Shown: positions 1 to 7,927 of the stretch, in pieces
How the letters are laid out: each line of letters opens with the position of its first letter
Position numbering within the stretch: position 1 is the first letter of the stretch
NCBI GenBank assembly: GCA_018882735.1
Contig: VERH01000006.1
Location: forward strand, 1-45,642
Source of the DNA: Candidatus Nanopelagicaceae bacterium
GTDB taxonomy: Bacteria; Actinomycetota; Actinomycetes; Nanopelagicales; Nanopelagicaceae
Length of the DNA stretch: 45,642 nt
Reading direction: 5' to 3'
Notes under the pieces: model-generated
The model's input: the letters and a program-made list of their open reading frames with translations, nothing else
Told to the model about the DNA's origin: nothing
Databases searched by the model: none
Translations under genes and position numbers: made by a program

Positions 1-528
1 CTCTTTAGAACGAGCAATCAACTTCTTCTCATCTGGATAAGCAAGGCGGTTTACGATTTCATCAAGTGGAAACCATTGCACATCATCAACTTCACTTACT
101 TGGGGCGCGATTTGGCCACCCTTTTCCTTAAACAGGAAGTGATGAACTGTTTTGTGAATCCGCTTTCCGCCAGCCATAAACCAGAAATCAATCACACCAA
201 GTGATTTATGTATCTCACTTTCAATGCCAGTCTCTTCTTGAACCTCTCGAACCGCAGCCTGTTCTGGCGACTCACCTTCTTCAATATGGCCTTTAGGAAG
301 CGACCACAATAATTTTTCACGGGTTGGATCTTTAGCATCAATCCGGCCAATCAATAGACCTCTTGTTCCAGAACTATCAATAACTAATCCGCCCGCACTG
401 ATTTCATCAACACGTTTTGCATAAGGTTGTTTCTTAAGTGACGGACGTTTTGAAGATTTTGAGCGTGAACGTCGCCGATTACGCTTCTTTTTACTACCTT
501 CGCCGCCCGCACTTGGTGCCGGGGTCAT
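1..528 (-). CDS. NUDIX hydrolase, MutT4-like (3' end cut by window edge)
   Basis: Reading leftwards from an ATG at 528, 176 codons stay open to base 1, so the C-terminus lies outside the window. The first 40 or so residues are very basic (Lys/Arg/Ser-rich, KKKRNRRRSRSKSSKR), then comes a NUDIX fold with a complete Nudix box (GHIEEGESPEQAAVREVQEETGI-like pattern GX5EX7REVQEETGI, about residues 80-102). Such enzymes hydrolyse nucleoside diphosphates linked to another group, often oxidised nucleotides. In Mycobacterium tuberculosis mutT4 (Rv3908) lies divergent from pcnA (Rv3907c), and the same divergent arrangement is seen here. A TAGGCT hexamer (536-541) ends 7 nt before the ATG and there is no Shine-Dalgarno. 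The family is certain; the exact substrate is not. The basic head could bind nucleic acid, which is a guess. Confidence 0.9.
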   Translation of the reverse strand, partial: MTPAPSAGGEGSKKKRNRRRSRSKSSKRPSLKKQPYAKRVDEISAGGLVIDSSGTRGLLIGRIDAKDPTREKLLWSLPKGHIEEGESPEQAAVREVQEETGIESEIHKSLGVIDFWFMAGGKRIHKTVHHFLFKEKGGQIAPQVSEVDDVQWFPLDEIVNRLAYPDEKKLIARSKE

Positions 529-530
529 AG

Positions 531-557
531 GCGTAAGCCTACTCGGTAGCCTTACGC
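531..557. promoter_or_regulatory. Back-to-back divergent -10 elements forming a dyad
   Basis: The 33-nt gap between the NUDIX gene and pcnA is nearly filled by an imperfect dyad: GCGTAAG, C, CTAC, loop TCG, GTAG, C, CTTACGC (11 pairs, one C/C mismatch). It holds a TAnnnT hexamer for each direction: TAGGCT on the minus strand (536-541, 7 nt from the NUDIX ATG) and TAGCCT on the plus strand (547-552, 9 nt from the pcnA ATG). The two probably compete for polymerase. The symmetry may come only from two copies of the same promoter facing apart. Confidence 0.55.
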
Positions 558-561
558 TCTA

Positions 562-1998
562 ATGGAAACTCCAGTATCAGCAGCGAGTGAAATCGCAATA
601 TCTGCACTTCGGGATAAAGCCCCACAAGCGCTAGAGCTCGCTACTCACTTTAAGAAGGGTGGATTTACCCTCGCGCTAGTTGGTGGATCAGTGCGCGACA
701 TACTTTTAAATCGTCTCGGTAACGATCTTGATTTCACAACAAATGCGCGTCCAGATGACATCAAGAAGATTATGAAGAGTTGGGCTAGTGAAATTTGGGA
801 AATTGGTGCGAAATTTGGAACCATAGGCGCCAAGCGAGGCGACTTAGTTTTTGAGATTACGACTTATAGAAGTGAAGTCTACGTATCAGATTCTCGCAAA
901 CCCGAAGTCAAATTTGGTGATTCAATCGAAGTAGATCTCTATCGCCGCGACTTTACAGTTAATGCGATGGCAATTGAGTTAACAACTGAGCCACCAACAT
1001 TTATCGACCCACATAACGGTGTTCGTGATCTTCTGGTTAAGTCTTTAAGGACCCCAGGAGCACCGGAACTCTCATTCGGCGATGATCCACTTCGAATGTT
1101 GCGTGCTGCTAGGTTTGCAGCTCAACTTGGATTTGCAATCGCCCCAGAAGTTTTAACAGCTATGAGCGAGATGGCCTCTCGCCTTGAGATTGTCTCGGCG
1201 GAGCGGGTTCATGATGAATTTGTGAAGATCATGATGTCTCCGAACCCAAGAATCGGAATTACAACACTTGTCGACTCGGGGTTATGTGAGAAGTTCTTGC
1301 CTGAGATTCCAAAACTTCGCCTTGAGATCGATGAACATCACCATCATAAGGATGTCTACGAACACACCCTTACTGTGGTCGAACAATCAATGGCGCTAGA
1401 AGAACGGCTAGGTGGCCCAAATCTAGTAATTCGATTAGCTGCGCTACTACACGACATCGGAAAACCAAAGACTCGGGCGCTTATCGATGGCGGCGGCGTT
1501 TCATTTCATCACCATGAAGTAGTTGGTGCGCGGATGACGAAAGAACGTTTGAAGAAACTTAGATTTGAGCATCAAGTAGTTGAGGATGTAGCCCAACTTG
1601 TCTTTCTGCACCTGCGTTTTCACGGCTATGGCGGTGGGGAATGGAGTGATTCAGCGGTACGTAGGTATGTCCGCGATGCCGGCGATTTACTAACCCATCT
1701 ACATGTTCTAACCCGCGCAGATTGCACCACTCGAAACAAGAAGAAGGCTGAGTCGCTTGCATCTAATTACGATCACTTAGAAGCGCGGATTGCAGCGCTA
1801 ATGGAAGAAGAAGAGTTGCTAAAGATTCGCCCTGATTTAGATGGCCATGCAATTATGGAGATCCTAGGTGTGAAAGCTGGACCAATAGTTGGTAAAGCTT
1901 ATGAATTCCTACTTGAGTTAAGACTTGAACATGGGCCCCTTGGTGAGGAGCGCGCCAAAGAAGAACTTCTTAATTGGTGGGCGAAAAATCAGAGTTAA
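562..1998 (+). CDS. pcnA: CCA-adding tRNA nucleotidyltransferase
   Basis: A 478-residue class II CCA-adding enzyme that builds or repairs the 3' CCA of tRNAs from CTP and ATP in the cytoplasm. Visible features in order: the nucleotidyltransferase head with GGSVRD (41-46) and the catalytic DLD (55-57), the RRDFTVNAMA motif (128-137), an RNA-binding core, and an HD domain with HDIGKP near residue 300 and a following HHHEVVG. The HD domain is usual in actinobacterial and some other bacterial members and gives phosphohydrolase activity in known ones. The length is normal. Both tRNA-Ser genes here encode CCA, while the tRNA-Gly and tRNA-Arg genes do not and so need this enzyme. The start at 562 fits a leaderless promoter (TAGCCT at 547-552). 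Its last 29 nt overlap the convergent MFS gene. Confidence 0.96.
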   Translation: METPVSAASEIAISALRDKAPQALELATHFKKGGFTLALVGGSVRDILLNRLGNDLDFTTNARPDDIKKIMKSWASEIWEIGAKFGTIGAKRGDLVFEITTYRSEVYVSDSRKPEVKFGDSIEVDLYRRDFTVNAMAIELTTEPPTFIDPHNGVRDLLVKSLRTPGAPELSFGDDPLRMLRAARFAAQLGFAIAPEVLTAMSEMASRLEIVSAERVHDEFVKIMMSPNPRIGITTLVDSGLCEKFLPEIPKLRLEIDEHHHHKDVYEHTLTVVEQSMALEERLGGPNLVIRLAALLHDIGKPKTRALIDGGGVSFHHHEVVGARMTKERLKKLRFEHQVVEDVAQLVFLHLRFHGYGGGEWSDSAVRRYVRDAGDLLTHLHVLTRADCTTRNKKKAESLASNYDHLEARIAALMEEEELLKIRPDLDGHAIMEILGVKAGPIVGKAYEFLLELRLEHGPLGEERAKEELLNWWAKNQS

Positions 1999-3268
1999 AA
2001 TTTCGCCGCTTTAACCCAAGTGCAGCAAAGAGAATATAAGTAAGAGCGATGAGCGCTGGCAGTAAAGCCGATACGCCACTTGCTGGGAGGATAAATGCGG
2101 CTATTACTGCACCGCTAACAATTCCGAAGTTGACCATAACGTCGTAAACCGCAAAGACTCGGCCGCGATATTCATCTGCGATCTTTGATTGCACAAGAGC
2201 ATCGTTAGTTACCTTCACTCCTTGCCCCGCCATTCCAGCAAAGAAACCGGTTAAGACAAGTAATAACTCGTTCTGCTCTAAAGCAAGAAGTATTGGCAGG
2301 GTTGCGCTTGCAAATAACGAGTATCTAATCCACTTGTGGCGGCCGAATTTAGCTACTCCAAATGGCGCAAGAATCGCTCCGATTGTTATCCCAACTCCGG
2401 CAATTGTTATTGCAAAAGCAAAGCCCGCAAGCCCGCTTTCAGGGTTACTTGGATCATTAAAAGTATTTCGATTGAGAAGAAGAGCCATCAAAGTAAGTGC
2501 GGTCAAGCCACTTCGCTGGATAGCGGTAGCGGTTATTCCAAGGAAACAGTCGCGAATTTTCCGTAGGAAAATGAATGCCGCGACCATCTCACGATATGCC
2601 TGAGTGACGCTCTCTTTACGTACCTCATGCGGAAGCGGTCCTAAATCACCTTTCTTTAAAAGAAGAGCGAGAAGCCCGGCAAGAAGAAAGGTGATCGAAG
2701 AGAGCGAGATTAGAAGTGCATCGGCTTGATCCGCGTTGACCCGGCCTTCCAAAAGATTTCGAATTCCTATTCCAATTCCACCACCGAGGACAACCATCAC
2801 AGTTCCACCGGTTACCGCTGTTGCATTTACCGAGACAAGAGTGGTTCGACCTTCAGGGCCAGTTGTATCGAGAAGAAGTGGAAGTCCAGCTGAGAGCCCA
2901 GCAAGAATTAGCCGATTAACTCCGAATGCAACCAAGACAAAGATCGTAAGTTCAATTCCAGTTGCACCATTCTTAACTAAGCCAGCGATAAAGATAAGCG
3001 TGAGTGCGCGAAAGAGATTTGCGAAGAGAATAATCCTCTGTCGCGAAATGCGATCCAAGATAGTTCCAACAAGCGGTCCGATAAATGAATATGGAAGCAA
3101 GACCACCGCAAATGCCGCCGCAGCAGATTTTGCATCTGGTTGGCGTTCTGGTGAGAATAAAACGAAGGAAGCGAGAGCTGATTGAAAGATTCCATCCGTT
3201 AATTGACCGGTCCAACGGACGGCGAGGAGTTTTCGCACCTTTGAATTACTAATAAATGCAAGTTTCAC
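1970..3268 (-). CDS. MFS transporter, probable exporter
   Basis: A polytopic membrane protein of about 432 residues with the alternating hydrophobic segments of a 12-helix major facilitator. The loop GTILDRISRQRI between the second and third helices resembles MFS motif A of DHA3-type permeases, in which drug, siderophore and macrolide exporters fall. An open frame begins at GTG 3280, but the better start is GTG 3268 (MKLAFISN), which forms a 4-nt GTGA overlap with the stop of the upstream glycosyltransferase, the same coupling used between the two glycosyltransferases. It is the last gene of a three-gene minus-strand operon, so export of a glycosylated product or intermediate is possible, but that is inferred from position only. 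The stop lies inside the 3' end of pcnA. The substrate is unknown. Confidence 0.85.
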   Translation of the reverse strand: MKLAFISNSKVRKLLAVRWTGQLTDGIFQSALASFVLFSPERQPDAKSAAAAFAVVLLPYSFIGPLVGTILDRISRQRIILFANLFRALTLIFIAGLVKNGATGIELTIFVLVAFGVNRLILAGLSAGLPLLLDTTGPEGRTTLVSVNATAVTGGTVMVVLGGGIGIGIRNLLEGRVNADQADALLISLSSITFLLAGLLALLLKKGDLGPLPHEVRKESVTQAYREMVAAFIFLRKIRDCFLGITATAIQRSGLTALTLMALLLNRNTFNDPSNPESGLAGFAFAITIAGVGITIGAILAPFGVAKFGRHKWIRYSLFASATLPILLALEQNELLLVLTGFFAGMAGQGVKVTNDALVQSKIADEYRGRVFAVYDVMVNFGIVSGAVIAAFILPASGVSALLPALIALTYILFAALGLKRRNFNSDFSPTN

Positions 3269-4332
3269 ATTGCGGCCCACATTTTGGCTAGCGCACTTAG
3301 TGATTCACTTTGACTCTCAATAAACCATTCTCTAAAAGATTTGAATTCATCTTTAGTTGGTGGTGATTCTCTCAGCTCATAAATGAGAGCAACTGCCTCT
3401 TCGGGGTTTTCAAAAAGCCTTACTAGATTTGGAAATCGCAATGCTAAATCCTTTGCACCAGCACTAGTCTTGGCCATAACTGGAACCTCATGAAGTAGAG
3501 CTTCTCGAATAGTTAAGCCATAGCTCTCATAAGGGGCCGTGGAAAGTAGGACTAGGAGACGGTTCCAAATCTCCGCCAATTTATCACCGGCCAAAACCCC
3601 GGTGAATTCGCCACTTCTTAAAGCTCCTCTCATTTCATTTAGTAATGGGCCATCGCCAACAACTAATTTAGGTATCTCGGGAAGTGAATTAGCAATTTCT
3701 ACCCACAGGCGCGGATCTCGCTCCTCGTGAATTCTGCCTACAAAACCGAGACTATTTCTTGGCGCATTACTACCTAAATTGAATTCGGTATTGATAGGTA
3801 CCGGGGTAACAACGCTAGGAAGTTTTGAAAATTTAGGTTGTTTGCAAAAGTCATTTCGTTGCGCGCCTGACACGAAACGTAAGCAAGAAACGTGTCTGAG
3901 TTGTGATTTCAGAAAGAGGTATTTGATTCGGTTTTGCTTTATTGATGCTAATTCACCATGAATCGATACTTGGATTGCCGAATTCCTGATTCGAAGAGAA
4001 ATTAACCTAGCAATCAAAAGTGGTTGAAAAGGAGTGCCTGCTACCAGAATTAGTCGGATATCTCTTAAATTCTTTAAGTACCTAAGCGACCTTATAAAGA
4101 AGGAGAAGAGACTTAATTTGGTAGGGCCTAACCATACAGGTTCTATGAAGTTAAAAGATTTCGGATCAACCGGTTTCTCAGTACCCGAATAGAGGGCTAT
4201 TGCTCTTCGGTAGTTGCCTGCTTGTTCTCTGGCAAGATGCGAGGCGTAGAAATCCTGCCGCTCCAATAGCGCTTGGGCGGAGAAGACATTTTTATCAATT
4301 CTGGGCAGAAGAAATACGAGTTGCCGAATCAC
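3265..4332 (-). CDS. GT-B glycosyltransferase (GT4-like)
   Basis: A 355-residue protein. The C-terminal half has the donor-binding pattern of GT4-type retaining glycosyltransferases: a GFVGRIHEERDP strand-turn, LVVGDGPLLNEMR, then ESYGLTIREALLHEVPV, the E-x7-E region that contacts the nucleotide sugar, followed by AKTSAGAKDL. The N-terminal acceptor half is diverged (FLLPRIDKNVFSAQALLERQ...). It starts at GTG 4332, overlapping the preceding glycosyltransferase stop by 4 nt (GTGA), so the two are probably translationally coupled. The protein probably transfers a sugar from an NDP-sugar to a polysaccharide or glycolipid acceptor at the cytoplasmic face of the membrane. Donor and acceptor cannot be read from the sequence. 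Confidence 0.85.
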   Translation of the reverse strand: MIRQLVFLLPRIDKNVFSAQALLERQDFYASHLAREQAGNYRRAIALYSGTEKPVDPKSFNFIEPVWLGPTKLSLFSFFIRSLRYLKNLRDIRLILVAGTPFQPLLIARLISLRIRNSAIQVSIHGELASIKQNRIKYLFLKSQLRHVSCLRFVSGAQRNDFCKQPKFSKLPSVVTPVPINTEFNLGSNAPRNSLGFVGRIHEERDPRLWVEIANSLPEIPKLVVGDGPLLNEMRGALRSGEFTGVLAGDKLAEIWNRLLVLLSTAPYESYGLTIREALLHEVPVMAKTSAGAKDLALRFPNLVRLFENPEEAVALIYELRESPPTKDEFKSFREWFIESQSESLSALAKMWAAM

Positions 4333-5438
4333 CTCGCACCAACCAAATCTACAATTTCGCCGAAAATTTTATCTCGGCTGTAGTAGTTAAGAATTTCCTC
4401 CCTAGCGGCTTTACTAAGTGATTTGGCATCAATTTCATTTCCTAGAACAAGCTTGAATGCATCCTCTAACGACCTTGATTTACCGACCAAAAGACCATTT
4501 TTGCCGGAAGAGACTAGTTCACTAGTCCCAGTATTTTCGCGTGCAATAACTGGCAAAGCACATGACATTGCCTCAATCAAAGAGTGCGGACTTCCTTCGT
4601 AGGAACTATTAAGCACAAAGAACCTGGCTTGATTTAAATATTCTGGAAGTCGAGACTGGGGTACTTCTCCTGCGAACTCAACTTTGGCGTTAAGTTTGTT
4701 GGAAAGAGCCCTCAATTCAGCTTCTTGGGGACCTGAACCAACTATAAGTAGCGATAGATTGTTTCTTGAACAGGTCTCTATAACTTCCACAAGCCCTTTC
4801 CAAGGTACTAACCGGCAGACCGTTATGAAGTCATACATTTTCTTGGAATCTGGATTGGGCCGGAAGGTATCGGTATCTACAGAATTTGGAATCACCACGA
4901 TTCGAGAGGGATCAACCCCCCAAGCGATGATCAAATTCTTCAGGTGTGTTGAGGGTGCAATAATTTTCTTCGCACCTTTTAACGATTTAGTAAAAGCCCA
5001 TCGCATCAACGCCAATCTTCTTGGTTCGCTCTTCTGAAACTCGTCAATATCTAGTTCTGTGAGCCCCTTGTTTCTGGCACGCTCCCAAACAATGTCTCCG
5101 GGAACTTTTGCAGTATATTCAATTCGTTTAAATATCGAAGCAATTAAAGCCTCTAGAAATAAACCGTTGATTAAGAATTTATGAGTGCTTGACAACTTAA
5201 GAATGTGAAAGGCTGAAAGCGCCATTCTGGCGGGAGTTGAAATCTTGCGTGAAATCAGATCAACTTTCACTAATCCATCTTCGAGCTGGCGTGAGTTTTG
5301 ATCTGTGAGCGACAGGACAGTCGACTCGACTCCTTGGCGAGACAACCAAGAGGAAAATGCGCTTGAAAATTGAGCAGGACCGCCCTTGTCGGGAGGAAAA
5401 ATTCCCGTTGCAATACAGAGTTTCTTCTTAGAACTCAC
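4329..5438 (-). CDS. GT4 family glycosyltransferase
   Basis: A 369-residue GT-B glycosyltransferase. The N-terminus has the acceptor-domain opening GIFPPDKGGPAQF, with the glycine-rich turn after the first strand typical of GT4. The C-terminal half has a VCRLVPWKGL strand (the usual basic and KG residues), LLIVGSGPQEAEL, and YEGSPHSLIEAMSCALPVIA with the E-x7-E donor motif. It begins with GTG at 5438. TACGCT (5445-5450) ends 6 nt ahead of the start and no Shine-Dalgarno is present, so a leaderless mRNA is likely. It is the first gene of the operon glycosyltransferase-glycosyltransferase-MFS. A role in surface polysaccharide or glycolipid synthesis is likely but not proven. Confidence 0.9.
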   Translation of the reverse strand: MSSKKKLCIATGIFPPDKGGPAQFSSAFSSWLSRQGVESTVLSLTDQNSRQLEDGLVKVDLISRKISTPARMALSAFHILKLSSTHKFLINGLFLEALIASIFKRIEYTAKVPGDIVWERARNKGLTELDIDEFQKSEPRRLALMRWAFTKSLKGAKKIIAPSTHLKNLIIAWGVDPSRIVVIPNSVDTDTFRPNPDSKKMYDFITVCRLVPWKGLVEVIETCSRNNLSLLIVGSGPQEAELRALSNKLNAKVEFAGEVPQSRLPEYLNQARFFVLNSSYEGSPHSLIEAMSCALPVIARENTGTSELVSSGKNGLLVGKSRSLEDAFKLVLGNEIDAKSLSKAAREEILNYYSRDKIFGEIVDLVGAR

Positions 5439-5444
5439 AGGTTA

Positions 5445-5472
5445 AGCGTAGTTATCTTTTACGATTTATCCT
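5445..5472. promoter_or_regulatory. Divergent -10 elements, glycosyltransferase operon and DUF5318 gene
   Basis: The 41-nt gap holds TACGCT on the minus strand (5445-5450, 6 nt from the GTG of the glycosyltransferase) and TATCCT on the plus strand (5467-5472, 7 nt from the ATG of the DUF5318 gene). The sequence before that ATG is pyrimidine-rich with no Shine-Dalgarno. Both fit leaderless promoters; no convincing -35 hexamer was seen. Confidence 0.5.
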
Positions 5473-5479
5473 TCTCCTT

Positions 5480-5878
5480 ATGTGGTCCAAGCGCGCGTAT
5501 GTCGATTTTGCCCTCAAGAAACGGGCGACGATTGCGAGTATCTATCGGGGCCTTAACACGACATCTGATGCCTGCGATGCCGATCCTTATTTAAGAAGAG
5601 CGGCGAAGTTTCATGGTGAACTAACCGCGCGTGATTGCCCGATGTGTCGAAAAGATAAGGTGACCGAACTTCAATATGTATTCGGTGATCAACTCGGTCA
5701 ATACTCAGGGCGAATCAAGAACCATGATGAGTTGGATGAGATGCAGAGCGAGTATGGCGAATTCCGCGTCTATGTAGTCGAGGTTTGCTTAGGTTGCGGT
5801 TGGAATCACCTCACAGCTTCATATCTTTTAGGTGATGGCGTAGAGCGGAAGCCACCTCGCAAAGTTAAGACTCGGTAG
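5480..5878 (+). CDS. DUF5318 family protein, zinc-ribbon-like
   Basis: A 132-residue actinobacterial protein matching the DUF5318 family as I recall it (M. tuberculosis Rv0049). Two cysteine pairs, CPMC (about residue 53) and CLGCGWNH (about residue 100), suggest one zinc-binding knuckle set. No membrane segment or signal peptide is visible. As in mycobacteria it sits directly before the class A penicillin-binding protein gene (9-nt gap), so the two are probably co-transcribed and the protein may serve cell-wall growth; this is inference from conserved order. Function is unknown. The ATG at 5480 lies 7 nt after TATCCT, supporting this start. Confidence 0.85.
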   Translation: MWSKRAYVDFALKKRATIASIYRGLNTTSDACDADPYLRRAAKFHGELTARDCPMCRKDKVTELQYVFGDQLGQYSGRIKNHDELDEMQSEYGEFRVYVVEVCLGCGWNHLTASYLLGDGVERKPPRKVKTR

Positions 5879-5887
5879 CCTTCTTTC

Positions 5888-7927
5888 ATGAATTGGTTGC
5901 GTGGAAGAGCGGCAAAGATTTTGATCAAACTTGCTGCCCTTTTTGCCATTCTCGGCGGAACCGCCTTTGCAATTGCTTACTTCACAACCGATATTCCCGA
6001 CCCAAATGATTATGTGAACTCCCAAGCCACCATCATCCAATATTCAAATGGTGATGAGGTGGGAAGAATCGGTGCACAAAATCGCACCATCATCCCACTT
6101 GCAAAGATTCCGTTAGAGCTTCGCCAAGCAGTCCTGGCAGCAGAAGATAAAAACTTCTACTCCCAAGGCGCCTTTAATCCGATTGCAATATTAAGAGGTG
6201 CAATAAATACAGCGCTAGGTCGTGGACTCCAAGGTGGTTCAACTATAACCCAGCAATACGCCAAGACCGCATTCTTAACGGCTGATCGAACTATCCAACG
6301 AAAAATTCGTGAGTTGATCATCGCAATAAAGTTAGAGAATCAGTTAACTAAAGATGAGATCTTCGAAGATTATTTAAACACTATCTATTTTGGTCGCGGT
6401 GCGTATGGTGTTGAAACAGGTGCAAAGGTTTATTTTGGAAAGAGCGTTGACCAACTAAACGTTGCTCAAGCAGCAGTATTGGCCTCCATTCTCCGCTCTC
6501 CTGGTTTTTACGATCCTGATTTCCGAGAAGGCAATAAAGAGAGGCTGGAGAATCGTTACAAATACACACTTAACAACATGGTTGATGAGGGTTGGTTAGA
6601 TAAAGCGCAGGCAGATCGAATTATTGGAAAAGTACCTGCTATTCGTCCGCGACTTTCTACCGGGCAACTTGCTGGAAACAAAGGTCATATTGTTGAAGCG
6701 GTACGGAAAGAATTGAATAACCTTGGTTTCCCAGATGAAGAGTTAATGATTGGCGGACTTATTGTCCGCACAACTCTTGAAAAAGATGCTCAAGTTGCAG
6801 CCGAAGCAGCTGTTTTCCAACAAGCCCCGAAAGATTCACCAGCCGATCTTCATATCGGACTTGTTTCGATTCGCCCGGGAACTGGAGAAATTGTTGCGAT
6901 GTATGGCGGGCGTGATTATTTAGAGCGCCAACTAAACGATGCCACCCAAGCGATAACCCAAGCCGGCTCAACATTCAAGCCATTTGCCCTAATCGCAGCT
7001 TTAGAGCAAGGCATATCACTACAAACAGTTTGGAACGGTAAGAGCCCACTCATATTTGATGACTTCATCGGTCGACCTTATGAAGTCTCTAACTATGGCA
7101 ACAAATCTTTTGGTGACGTGACACTTCTTAATGCGAGCGCCGATTCGGTAAACACGGTTTATGTGCCACTCGGAATCAAAGCAGGAATCGAACGAGTTAT
7201 TGATGCAGCAAGACGCGCTGGAATTCCAGAGAGCGTCTCTATGTTCCCCTCGCCCTCGCTAGTTCTAGGCGTTCCGAGTCCGCGGGTAATTGATGTTGCT
7301 AATTCCTATGCAACCTTTGCCGCTAATGGCGTGCGCGCAAAGCCGATTTTGATCAAAGAGGTTCTAGGGCCAAATAAGGGCGTGCTCTATCAATCGCGAG
7401 TTGAAACCGAACAGGTATTTGATGAAGCAGTTATGGCCGATCTCAACTACGCACTTGGTGAAGTGGTGCGCTCCGGAACGGCCGCCTCGGCGCTTCGTAA
7501 CTTTGGTCGTCCGGCCGCTGGAAAGACTGGAACTTCACAACAGAATGCTTCGGCATGGTTTACCGGTTACACCCCACAACTTGCTACTTCAATTGCATTC
7601 TTTAGAGATGATGCAACCCAATCATTAAATGGAATTGGTGGCCTTACTTCAGTTACTGGTGGAAGTTTCCCAGCTCGAATCTGGAACGCTTACATGAAGG
7701 TCGCGCTCAAAGGAGAACCAAAATTAGATTTTCCACCCCCATCAAATATCGGCGGCACGGAAGTAGTTCCAATTGCCAATCCAGTTCCAACTATCGCGCC
7801 AATCGATGCCGCTAAATGGTGTTCAACAGCGGACCTTGAAGGAACCATGAAGGATCTAAAGGAGTTCTGTACGAAAGCGTTGAAGAAGTATGTATTTGCA
7901 ACACCTGATCCATCTCCGGCTCCATGA
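5888..7927 (+). CDS. ponA: Class A penicillin-binding protein (transglycosylase/transpeptidase)
   Basis: A 679-residue bifunctional enzyme that polymerises lipid II into glycan chains and cross-links the stem peptides outside the cytoplasmic membrane. Order of parts: short cytoplasmic basic head, one membrane anchor (about 13-32), GT51 domain with the catalytic EDKNFYSQGAF (Glu86) and GGSTITQQYAK (116-126), then the transpeptidase with the nucleophile motif STFK (Ser361, Lys364), SVN (420-422) and KTG (546-548). All catalytic motifs are intact. It ends soon after the transpeptidase domain with a short Pro-rich tail (TPDPSPAP), lacking the long extracellular extensions or PASTA repeats of some relatives. 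It lies between DUF5318 and a GT87-like gene, overlapping the latter by ATGA, the order known from M. tuberculosis Rv0049-Rv0051. Confidence 0.96.
   Translation: MNWLRGRAAKILIKLAALFAILGGTAFAIAYFTTDIPDPNDYVNSQATIIQYSNGDEVGRIGAQNRTIIPLAKIPLELRQAVLAAEDKNFYSQGAFNPIAILRGAINTALGRGLQGGSTITQQYAKTAFLTADRTIQRKIRELIIAIKLENQLTKDEIFEDYLNTIYFGRGAYGVETGAKVYFGKSVDQLNVAQAAVLASILRSPGFYDPDFREGNKERLENRYKYTLNNMVDEGWLDKAQADRIIGKVPAIRPRLSTGQLAGNKGHIVEAVRKELNNLGFPDEELMIGGLIVRTTLEKDAQVAAEAAVFQQAPKDSPADLHIGLVSIRPGTGEIVAMYGGRDYLERQLNDATQAITQAGSTFKPFALIAALEQGISLQTVWNGKSPLIFDDFIGRPYEVSNYGNKSFGDVTLLNASADSVNTVYVPLGIKAGIERVIDAARRAGIPESVSMFPSPSLVLGVPSPRVIDVANSYATFAANGVRAKPILIKEVLGPNKGVLYQSRVETEQVFDEAVMADLNYALGEVVRSGTAASALRNFGRPAAGKTGTSQQNASAWFTGYTPQLATSIAFFRDDATQSLNGIGGLTSVTGGSFPARIWNAYMKVALKGEPKLDFPPPSNIGGTEVVPIANPVPTIAPIDAAKWCSTADLEGTMKDLKEFCTKALKKYVFATPDPSPAP

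Noticed and set aside
2736-3185. Long plus-strand open frame antisense to the MFS gene
   Set aside because: Low-complexity Pro/Thr/Ser/Arg composition typical of a shadow frame; the minus-strand MFS frame is clearly the real gene.
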